DNA of 64,000 nt, taken from Aphidius gifuensis. Taxonomy: Eukaryota > Arthropoda > Insecta > Hymenoptera > Braconidae. Below the pieces are notes generated by a model. The model was not told the DNA's origin, ran no database searches, and worked only from the letters and a program-made list of their open reading frames with translations. The stretch covers positions 16,270,469-16,334,468 of the forward strand of contig NC_057790.1 of NCBI RefSeq assembly GCF_014905175.1, written 5' to 3'. Of this stretch, positions 1 to 9,847 are shown one piece after another (position 1 is the stretch's first letter; every line of letters starts with the position of its first letter). The position numbers were made by a program, and so were the translations under genes.

Positions 1-1974
1 TTGTGTATCCATCACCTTTTGGCAAGAGTTCATTATGAATATACCAATGAAAAACATGAAAAAAAAAAAAAAAAAAAAACTCTCACGATATGTGTTTTTT
101 CTTTTTTGATATTTTTAGATTTACTGTAAAATATTCTCATCATGATTATGTTGACCAAGCCCAAAAGCAACTGGTACCTTTTCCTTGTGTTTTTTTTTAT
201 ATTTTTTTTTGCCTGTAAAACATATGCGTGACCTTTGACTGCTTGAGGTCGCGAAATTCTTTTGGCCAAGAGATGCTAAGGGCCAAAGAGGTCAGATTGG
301 GTCATGGGAACTCATGGGGGTCCCTTGACGTGTGGGCCTTACTCATTCGGCTGATACTTTGTCGTTTGCTTTCTCCCTCACTACCACCATCGCCATTGCA
401 CCCCTCAACCAAAGATGACACATTGATTTTTCCATATATGTATACAAACATACACCAGGTGACCATTTACCCCTCCCTCTCTCTTATTTTCATCAATGGG
501 ATATTTTTTTTTCTTTTTTTTTTATTTAACTCACTGTGATTTTGTATACATATGTATTTTTTTTTTAAGTAGCTGGCTGATGGTGATATGCATATAGTAT
601 ATTGGTCAAAAAAAAATTATTTTTTGTCCAACGTTACCTGAAATTAATAGCTGCCTATTTCAATAACAAACCCTTGAAATATTAGAATTTTATCCCCATT
701 CAAATTGATCTACAGAGTTTAATTTAAATTAAACATTTATTATTTTAAAAAAAAATCATTAAGAATATATGTCAGTTGAATAATTAAGTATTTAATTTTT
801 TTACTAACTGTGCATTTATATAATCAGGATGATCCTCATAATGAATAAAAAATATCGTATTATTTAAAAAAAAAAATTTAAAAAGACAGAATTATACAAG
901 TTAAAATGAATATTTTATATAATAATGCATTTTGCGGTGATTCGATAAAAGAATATGATGAAAAGAAATTAGATATATATAGATGATCACGTGGCACAGA
1001 TTCTACTGAACATTGAAAATTTGTATATAGTGTAAAAGAAATAAAAAAAATCTTTAAAAACCTTTTTAAGTAGTGCACCCTTATATTCACACACACCTTA
1101 TGCACAAACAACATCGTTGTGTGATGATCGATACAATTCTTTGATTCGTTTTGAATCCTTTGATTCTGGTTTTCAATCGGTAACACCTTTTTTTTTTTTT
1201 TTTTATTCATTTTTTTTTCTTTTTTTCCAAGCACGAGCCTAAAAATATATACAAGCCTAGTATAAAAAATAAAAAAAAAAATATATAATATTATCTGGTG
1301 ATATAGTTGTAAAGCCTTACAATAAATATTTCCCCTCTTTTTTATTTATTTTTTTTTATTTCTTTCTTTCTCTTGTTGATTTTTTTTTTCTCTTAGTTTT
1401 TATTTGTACCATGACATTTTGTGTGGTATATACAAGCCACGAATCAATTTGTGTATTGAAAGAAAATTATTGTGAAAGGGGAGCGATTTTGGGACCTATA
1501 GATTTGGATTGATAGCATTGTCGGTGTCGTATTGAGCTATCAAAATATTAAGGGGTTCAGTAGTGATGGCAGAACAGGTGAAATTGGTATTTAGTATATG
1601 TATACCTAGATGGGGAGTGACGGGAGTGAAAAAAACATATATTGTTGTCAAAGGGTACGGGGATATAGCTTATTATCCTCTCTCAAGTCCCAGAAAGGAT
1701 TTAAAATATTTTTTTATTTGTGACTTTTTAACTAGATTCATTGATTTCATTGACATTTATGGTTTCTTTTATTTTTTTATTAACAAATCAAATTCGAACT
1801 TGAAATTTAAATTTTCAACTATATTCAAAAACTAATTAAAATTGTTTTTGTAATTTTTTATTTCAATTTTTAACACAGTAGAAAATAAAAATAAAGTCAG
1901 TCTTAAAAATAATACTGTACTGCATTTTTATTTGAAGTAAAATATGTATAGTATTAACCAAGGGATTATTCATT

Positions 1975-2830
1975 GGTGTAGTTATGATGTAGTCACGTTA
2001 AATTATGTATAGTATTTGTACTTTTTCCACTACAACTTATGTAAAAATATTTTTACGAATTTCTTCGCGATAACTTTGAATTTCTCCGTGATACGTATCA
2101 ATAATTGCAAAACACGCAGTCCGAATAGTTGAGACAGATAATATAACAACTACAATGCAAGTTTTCCATTCTGATTTGTACGTATTTGGTACGGAGAAAT
2201 CCTTCTGCAGAAATTATTAAAAAAGTAATCAAAACTCATGAAAATAACAAATTGTTTTCAATACAAAAATCATTTAATGATCCTAAAAATTCTGAAAAAA
2301 AAAATATTAAACAAAAGATCTCAAGAATCATCAAGATCACATGATAAAGTCCAATTGCCTGAAGGGCTATTTATTGGTGTAGTCATGGTGAAGTATAGCA
2401 TGTAGTCAAGGTGTAGTCACGTTTAGTTATGTAGTATATGGTGGAATACTAGTTGTAGTGGAATACTTTTTCCACTACAACTTATGTGAAAATATTTTAT
2501 GTTACAAGGGCAGTGGGAATAATGTGTGAATTTCCAAAGCGCAAGAGGGGTAGTGCGCTTTTTAGAAATTCACACATGTCTGTCTTCTTTATAAAATATG
2601 GTTCGTTACATGTGCCCAATCAGAGAGCCCGCTCACAACTCATTTGGAGGGGAAACACTCGCCAAGGCTCGTGCTTGCCCCTCCAAATTCGTTGAGAGCA
2701 CACTCTCTGAGTGGGCACTTGTAACGAAATATACTATTTTCGAATTTCTTTGCGATTACTTTGAATTTCTCCGTCATTACTCCGTTTTTTTCCCATGTTG
2801 ACTCATGCGGAAAAATGAGGAGAGAATTTT
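1975..2830 (+). repeat. two copies of a dispersed repeat with a GTGTAGTCA motif
   Basis: Copy A (about 1975-2230) and copy B (about 2370-2500, then 2735-2830) share the order TTGGTGTAGT..., TTTTTCCACTACAACTTATG..., CGAATTTCTTCGCGATAACT. Copy B is split by the foldback element at 2501-2725. A further related stretch with TTGGTGTAGTCATTG lies at about 4497. No reading frame is associated. Confidence 0.55.
2501..2725. mobile_element. foldback element nested in a dispersed repeat
   Basis: The element begins GTTACAAGGGCAGTGGG and ends with the near complement GTGGGCACTTGTAAC. A second, longer inverted pair lies inside (about 2606-2725): both arms carry the CAGAGAG and TTTGGAGGGG blocks around a centre near 2665. 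The flanks show an insertion. The sequence before it (CTTTTTCCACTACAACTTAT) and after it (CGAATTTCTTTGCGATTACT) are contiguous in a copy at about 2027-2090. It has no coding capacity. Confidence 0.7.
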
Positions 2831-3079
2831 TTTCTCCGAAAAATACTAACGTGGAGAAATGTGAAAAGAAATATTTGAAATATATTATATTTAGCCTCAT
2901 ACGTATTGGTTTTTGGAAAATAGATTGGGGATATAGATAGGTACATGAGGGTAAAATTTTAAATTTTAAGAAGTGGTATTGTGGGTGAGAGTGGGTGGGT
3001 TACTTGGATTTTATTTTTTTTAAACAATAACTATTGCTAGTTTGCCTGCCAACTTTAGCTCCATTTCAATTGAACATTT

Positions 3080-4471
3080 AAATAGCCGGTCTGATGACTT
3101 GGAAAGACACTAAAAATTTTGAAGCCATAAGCAATCGCCTCGGAGATTTAACAACTTATCAAAAATGGGAAAATTTCATTCGACATAAATTATAAATTTA
3201 TGTGGAGATAGACTACAATCAATTTCTATCAGTGGATTGAAGAACAATCTAGTCTCATCATTAATTTACAGTAATTGTCGAAATGTCGTGAGTTTAGCAC
3301 TTGGATTTGAAAATTTTCCGAGAAAACAGCACAACTTTGATAATTTAGTAAAACTGCAATCTATAGAAATTCATAACATTGTTCATCATGATGACTCGTT
3401 TCTGCATTACATAGACAAACTGCCAAAATCATTGAAAAAAATGGCCATCACTAATAATGCAGACATTGCAATATCAGTTATGAAACCATTCACAATAAGT
3501 TAATTTTGAATTTCTCATACCACTATATTCTATAATTAATTTAAATTCATATAATTATTTACTCTGCAGCTAAAAAAAATTGATCCTTTATCATTGGTGC
3601 TTTACCATTGTCAAATCACCATGCAGAATTCGATGAATATCATTGGAAATTTTTCGTTAGTCGATTTAGTATTGGTTTCTTGCAATTTGGAAGTAAATTT
3701 GTTTACGTCTATAGGGGACTTATCCACCTTAACAAAACTTGAACTTCCTGCAAATCATTATGTCAATGACCAATTTCTTGATCGTGTATCTAAAAATTGT
3801 AAACCACCCTGGTAGAAATAATCTCTCCGATTTTCTCCGGATTTTCTACGTAATTGAGACTTTCGGAGATATTTACGGAGTAATCTAGCTCCAGACTATT
3901 TCTATAATATCTCCGGATTTTTTCTGGAATTTTCGCTTAAAAAAACAAACACAAAAAAATGGAAAATTCAATAAAAACAATAGAAATAAGAGTTTACATA
4001 CGAAAAATAAAAAAGAAATTTTTTCTGAAAAAATCCGGAGGAAAACCGAAAAACTCCGGAATAATATCTCGAGAAGTCTCAATTGCGTAAAAAATCCGGA
4101 GAAATCCGGTGAAAGTCGGGAGAAAATCTGGAGAGATTATTTCTACCAGGGAAATAAAAAAACTTACTATCAGTCGTTGCAGAAATACTACGGATGCTAG
4201 TATACGTCATATTTCAATACTTTCAAATTTAGAAGTTTTAACAATGAGCTCTATACCAGGCACAACTGGTTCAGGCTTCCCTTATTTTCAAAATTTAAAA
4301 GAACTCTACTGCTTTCATTGTCATGAATTAGACTTAAATAACATAATAATATTTTTTGATAATATGATACATCTCTTCGTGTGCTCAATGCCATCTCTGA
4401 TTCAATTCCTACACAATATTAGAGCTTGGGTCATCTCGATAAAAAACTTAAAAAATATAGTTGAAATGTAG
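3080..4471 (+). pseudogene. decayed F-box/leucine-rich-repeat-like gene split by a transposon
   Basis: Several plus-strand segments form one degraded protein. Segment 1 (about 3092-3195) reads TWKDTKNFEAISNRLGDL then ends at a stop after WENFIRHKL. Segment 2 (about 3200-3503), in another frame, reads GDRLQSISISGLKNNLV and on to MKPFTIS. Segment 3 starts after the acceptor-like TTTACTCTGCAG at 3569 and reads LKKIDPLSLVLYHCQ... to FLDRVSKNCK. Segment 4 resumes after the inserted element at 4152 with IKKLTISRCRNTTDASIRHI and ends at 4471. The repeated pattern of L-x-L, L-x-x-C and SNLEVLTMSSIP is that of degenerate F-box/LRR substrate-receptor proteins. The frame change near 3195 and the insertion after NCK show it is broken. 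A functional short transcript is not excluded. Confidence 0.55.
3807..4151. mobile_element. 345-bp inverted-repeat element (MITE) inside the LRR pseudogene
   Basis: The ends are perfect inverted copies of CCCTGGTAGAAATAATCTCT at the left and its complement at the right. Similarity continues inwards for about 130 bases per arm, with repeated TCCGGA/CCGGAG words. There is no ORF of its own, which fits a non-autonomous DNA transposon. It interrupts the LRR-like reading frame exactly between NCK and the IKKLTISRC block. A clear target-site duplication was not seen. The superfamily cannot be named from the ends alone. Confidence 0.8.
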
Positions 4472-4613
4472 AAAATAGTGCAGTCATCATATTTTGTTGG
4501 TGTAGTCATTGTATAGTTATGTATAAGACGTAGTAAGTGTAGTACTTGTGCGGTTTTTTGACTTCATTTCGTAGTCGTGGTGTCACTAATTCTGGCGATG
4601 AATAGCCTCTCGG

Positions 4614-4690
4614 TATTAACTAATTTTACTGACAAATTTCCCCAAAAAGTTTGTAGTTTTATCGTGATTACTGTTCAGTCAGTTTTACGT
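4614..4690 (+). repeat. dispersed short repeat (GATAAGTTTTCCCGAAAAG family)
   Basis: The stretch TAACTAATTTTACTGACAAA with TTCCCCAAAAAGTTTGTAGT and GATTACTGTTCAGTC recurs in the window. The other copies are at about 48040-48110, 56595-56660 and, reversed, 58315-58395. The copies are diverged and without terminal structure. Confidence 0.5.
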
Positions 4691-7600
4691 CGATGATTTT
4701 TATTTGTCTACGCACAACTAGAACGTTACTATTTTAATTTCTATACGTACTATTTGTAAGACAATAAATTTTTTTTAAAACCAGTATATTCATTGAGCTG
4801 CACACGTCTTGTTTATCCAAACAAACAAGATATATAAACAAACTTTGTATAGGCGGAGTAGTGTTATTGAGAAATAGTTAGTCGTTGAATGTTTGGTCCG
4901 CAAGACGACGGGGGTGGTCAAGCATTGGACAAGCCTGCTGCCACTTTCTGAGACAGGTTATATATAGTCAGGGGGTAGTCAGGTTATTGTGTTTGGTAGA
5001 AAAAAAGAATATAAAAATGGAAAAAAAAAAAAAAACCCAAGAGACTTGTTGGTTATATGCAATCCAAATGTGGTACGTCTGTTTTGGCTTTTTTACTATA
5101 TATGTTTATAAATATATACCCCAATGAAATATCTTAATTGAGGGTGTCTCTCAGCACCTTTAGAAACACATTATTCCTTTTGACTTTTTTGTTGTTTTTC
5201 TCAGAGCTTTACACCTCCTGCTGAGCACACTTGTGACTATTTCAGTGTGTGTCTTGACACTGCTTGACTTTTTGAGTTTTTGATGATTACCACATGTTTT
5301 TTTTTTATTTTTTTTCTATTTTCATTATTCATTTTCTCACAGGTCATTAAGTAAAATTTTTCATTTCTCAATTTGTCTTAATTAATTTTTTTAAATTTCT
5401 TTTTAAAAAATATTTATGTCTTCAATGGATATAATCCACATTTGAAATATAAAATTGAATAAATAGGTGCCTGCATTTTTAGTCTAGACATGTGTTTGCT
5501 TTATTATAATAAATGTTGGTTTTTTTTTTTGAGACCCCGCATTAGCTGTACGATTATTCATGGATATGTTGAATTTCTATTTCTATTTCTTCAGTTGTAT
5601 CGCAATTTCTTGGCTTTTGTATAATAGAAAAAAAAAAACGAAGCCTTTTTCATGAATACAAAATATGTCAAATTTATATTTTCTGTCATTTTTATGATGG
5701 GTGTTGAGGATCTATTATTAAAAAGTTTCAAAAAACATCTGTAATCCGTTTAGGTGTGCAAATTTGTTATTGAAAAATAGTGACTATATGTCTAGTGCCG
5801 TCAAAAAATTTTCATTGATCAAATTCAATTGCACAACAACAGCGCGCATGGATTTTAAAAATAGCTTATACCTTGGGTTTAGGTCACACGCATGTTATTG
5901 AAAATATTGAGGGAGGAGAAGTTTTATATAATATATAAAATCCGATTAACAATGAGATCTCAACTAAACACTTTACGCACGAAATCTTACGCGGGAAAAT
6001 ATCTATTTTTTTCTTTTTTTTTTATTTCTTATTGTTTGGATGATTTTTTTTTTAAATAAATATATTTTTTTTTTACAATACTTGAGGTTAAATTTCTCTA
6101 TCGGACATTAGGGACTCGTTGATTTCAATGGGGGGCCTCAACGGTTTTTTTATAGATAGAAATTTGAAATGAGGTTTTTTTTTTTTTATTCTCATGCTTC
6201 TGTATTTTTTGTGTACTGCTTTCTTTTCGATTTTTTTATATATGATGGAAAAAAAAAGGGGGGCATAAGAATCTAGTTGCCGGACATAGGGCACCCGGTG
6301 CAAGTTGTTATATATGAATTGGAAATTGAGCGTTAAAAAAATAGCGAAAAAAACAACGCTGGTTATGGGCCATGTGGCGCGTGGTCGTGCGGACATTTTT
6401 TTTTTTCATATAATTTTTTCAAAAGGGGAACAAGGAAACGACCATTTTTTTTAGTGTTTTTTTTTTTATCTGTAACTGTTTTTCTTCATTCGATTTTTCT
6501 AAAAATATATATATTTATTATAGTGCATCAGGAGAGATGCATAGATATATATTGAGGGGTGTGGATCGCGCGCGCGAGATGAAAAAAATAAAAAAAAAAA
6601 CCAGCAGCTTTTCAGGGGGAAAATCAACTGATGACGGACCCACTGGGCATCAATCCCTCTTTCTAAAAAAATTTTTTTTTATCCGGTCTCCGTATTTTTA
6701 CGGATATTGATGGTTAAAAAAAAAAAAAAAATTCTGACACAAGGATTTTTATTACTCTGCTAAAAAAAAAGAAAAAAAAAATTGTACGTTAAACGCGCGT
6801 GCCCATATAACGTCATAGAAATATATATTTTTTTAGTTTTTTGTTCATTCGTTTTGGGGATTTTTATGGAAAGGGCGCGTGTGTGGATCATGATGCTTCG
6901 GTATTATTTTGAAAGTTGACGTTTTTTTTTTTCTTTCTATGTTTTTTACGGCTCGTTATTGGGCTTTATTATATTAAGTTCATTTTGAAGATTTTACAGC
7001 AGTAAAAAGTTTGGGTGCAGCACCCCTCAATATTTTATTGATGCTGGAAATTTTCATGGAAACAATTATCTCGTTTTGAAATGATGTATGGTGACCGGAA
7101 ACCAATTGACATTTATTTATTGTAATTTATATTATTTTTTAAATAATCTTTGGTAATTTTTTTCGGTGAAATTCATTTTGTTTTGAAGAAAATGATTGTC
7201 ATTTTATCAATTTATTGAACTAATCATCAGATAGTAATTAAAATTGAAATCATCGAATTAATAATTTATTTTTTCAACTAGATAAATATACTTTTGAAAT
7301 CACTTGTCTTTCCCTCTCTAAGTCTCATCTAAGTCTTTTATTTTCGAAATAACTTACCCTTCAAATTGGAGTTGAAGCCCCCCTTATTTTTTCTTTCATT
7401 TAAAGCAACGCCTAAATAAATCAACTTGATTATATTTATATATATTTCTTTGGTTTTATAAACCTCAAATTTTATCTGCAAGATGTGTTCGTCATTTTTC
7501 TTTAATTTTATCTGAGATTCCAAGGGGTTTTTGAAGGGAGGGCAGGGGAGGCGTTTCAATTCTTAGCGTGGGAAACTTTGGGTCCCTTTGAAGAGGGTTA

Positions 7601-8912
7601 GTGAGGATCTAAAAACGAAAACAGAAGAAAAATAAAACTTCGTAAATAATGTATAATAAATTATTTACACATCAAAAATTAGTAATAGATGACCTGGTAA
7701 TTATTTGTTTCTTAAAAACATGTATTAAAGCGATATTTTATATGAGAAATTAGGTTCAATTTCTACAGAATTTCCTTCATCATATATTAAATTTATAACT
7801 TTGAAAAAAATTTAAAATTGAATTATTCTTTCTACCGAAAAAAAAAACAAAAATTTACTTATTGAATTAGATAGGTAATTATTCTTATTTCTTTTTTAAT
7901 TTATACCTTTTATTTTTTCCTTTTTTATTTATAGAATACAATCCATTATCAGCAAAAACCAAGAGTTTATTTATTTGTTGACATTGATCTAGAATTTTCA
8001 TCATCAACTGAAATATATTACAAGGGTGTTTGAACTATGCTATATTTACGTCGATTTGAATCGAAATATAATTTAAACTCGATATATCTTTAGATGCGTT
8101 GAACTGAGATTGAAGGTCGAAAGTATATAGACATTAATTTCCACCTGAGTTTTATTTAAAAAATTACTTTCACATTATAATTCCAGCAGCACACAGTTGT
8201 TTTTTTTACATAGAGTAATTTTTTATGATCTTTTAATTGTTATTCTTTTTAAATTTATAAATTACAAACAAATGAGAATATGTTTAATTTTATATACAGT
8301 AGTTATTTAAATGTAAAAGTTGTGAGGTTGTTGAACCAGATCATTGTATGAATACAATTAATATAATCGTCATGGTCTTTAATGACGAAATGAGGTTAAA
8401 AAATATATATATTGTTTCACGACAAAAAAAAAAATATTAGTGTATTATGCAACGAAGATAAAAAAATATATCCCTGTGTTTTATATAGGGTTTTTTTTCG
8501 ATACAGTTTGACAATTTTTTTGTGGTTTATAAAGTAAGAGTAAATTTGCCATTTGTGGACAAGAATATTTATCACCACTCACACTTTATATTTTACTTAT
8601 GAACCCACTTTCGACCTGCTTTCATCAGGTTCTTTTGTCGACCTCAAGCTGGCCACAAGTTTACACAAAAAAAAGTTCATTTAAAATTACCATGACTGAA
8701 CAGTTATATCGTGGTGACCCAGGTAGAAATTTGACCTCGCAACGATATAGCTGCGATGTTTGTGCGCGATATACAATGTCGCAGCAGTATCGCAAAAAAA
8801 AACGCAGAAAGCTCGTGGCGAGCCCGCAATGTAATGATGTTTTGAGTCGCAGCGAAGTCGCATGCGATATAGACAAGTCAGGTTTGGTTAGGTGGATTAG
8901 GGGGTAAATTTC

Positions 8913-8914
<2 letters not shown>

Positions 8915-8965
<51 letters not shown>
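8915..8965 (+). repeat. (AAT)n microsatellite
   Basis: About sixteen uninterrupted AAT units lie downstream of the chimeric ORF's stop codon, on the other side of its poly(A) signal. Confidence 0.9.
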
Positions 8966-8966
<1 letters not shown>

Positions 8967-9015
8967 TTAATAACAAAACATTTTTTTTATTCAATTCAAA
9001 AATACATTAAACACA

Positions 9016-9267
9016 TTAATTTTCATCAGATGATGATAATGATTGTGAGAATGTTGGATTCCAAAAGCCTGGTGGGGTTTCATAACGTGGGTTGTAATTT
9101 GAACGGTGTCGTGAACTTAAATTTTTTCTCTTTTGCACTTCTTCAGCACTAAGATCTAAATTATTATACCAATTTTCACAATCTTTACAATCCCATCCTT
9201 TCAGTTTTTGGCGTTCTGACTTCTTGCGTACCACTCGACCTTCATAAATTGGTTTGACCTTTTTTTT
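9016..9267 (-). CDS. CtIP/Sae2-type C-terminal domain, out of frame with the upstream module
   Basis: The frame reads KKKVKPIYEGRVVRKKSER, then QKLKGWDCKDCENWYNN, then SSRHRSNYNPRYETPPGF with WNPTF, and stops at 9016-9018. The spaced motifs VVRKK-ER-KL, CxxC, SRHR and PPGFWNP are those of the conserved C-terminus of CtIP/RBBP8/Sae2. That protein promotes DNA-end resection with the Mre11-Rad50-Nbs1 complex; the SRHR region is linked to DNA binding in the family. Only this roughly 80-residue domain is present, with no CtIP N-terminal coiled coil. A poly(A) signal AATAAA lies at 8986-8991. Two readings are possible: continuation of the upstream ORF by slippage or one-base loss in the A8 tract at 9260-9267, or a separate exon using the acceptor-like ACATTTTTAG (exon base 9288), which also gives an open frame in phase 0. 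It could be a captured exon of the host CtIP gene. Confidence 0.7.
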   Translation of the reverse strand, partial: KKKVKPIYEGRVVRKKSERQKLKGWDCKDCENWYNNLDLSAEEVQKRKNLSSRHRSNYNPRYETPPGFWNPTFSQSLSSSDEN

Positions 9268-9847
9268 CATATACTGCACTGGTTGTTCCTAAAAATGTTT
9301 TTGATGATCGTGGTAACTCTGGTAACAATCTTTCTCGTAAAATTACAAGAAGGTCACTCAAATGAACGTGAGCAATTTTATAACGAATAGCCCATCGTTT
9401 CAGTAACTCAATTTCTGGTGATTGTAGTCTGTCATGATTTTCATTAAGACCTTCATCATCATCAGCACTGTTATCTTCTTCACTTGGATCAGTTTCAATA
9501 TTATGTAGATCGTTTTCACTTTCATCAGTTTGATCATTTTGATGATCAATTACCTGGTTCTCAACACTAGAACTACTACTGCCTATATCAATATTTTTAT
9601 TGCCTTGACAATGTGATATTTGATCATGATTTTCATGAGTGTTCATTTCTTCACTATCATTTGGTTCATCTATCAGAAAACCTTCATTACTTCTAAAATT
9701 ACAGTTATCTGGCAACCTTTTGAAATCATTTTTTATTTTATTAATATCGATTAAAGGTATACTATTTTCTAGTTTGTGCTTCTTAATTGCTCTATGTTTT
9801 CTAACACGAATTAAATTTTTTATTCTGTTTCTTTCAATTGGATCCAT
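9268..9847 (-). CDS. transposon-encoded N-terminal module of a chimeric ORF
   Basis: The open frame starts at the ATG at 9847 (A at -3, CAAACATGG context), giving MDPIERNRIKNLIRVRKHR, a basic start typical of transposon proteins. A long acidic and Ser/Asn-rich middle follows (residues about 60-140). A block then reads LLKRWAIRYKIAHVHLSDLL, then ILRERLLPELPRSSKTFLGTT. This last block resembles the N-terminal segment of uncharacterised insect transposon proteins, where ...LPxxxKTxLGT precedes the catalytic part (recognition from memory). An in-frame ATG also exists at 9886. The transposase core is absent: just after SAVYE the sequence runs through eight A bases into a CtIP-like domain in the next frame. 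Read straight, the frame stops at 9242 after the residues KKGQTNL. No intron is needed up to that point. Confidence 0.6.

Noticed and set aside
8880..8908. GGTTAGGTGGATTAGGGGG resembling telomere repeat
   Set aside because: Too short and irregular; likely part of the transposon edge.
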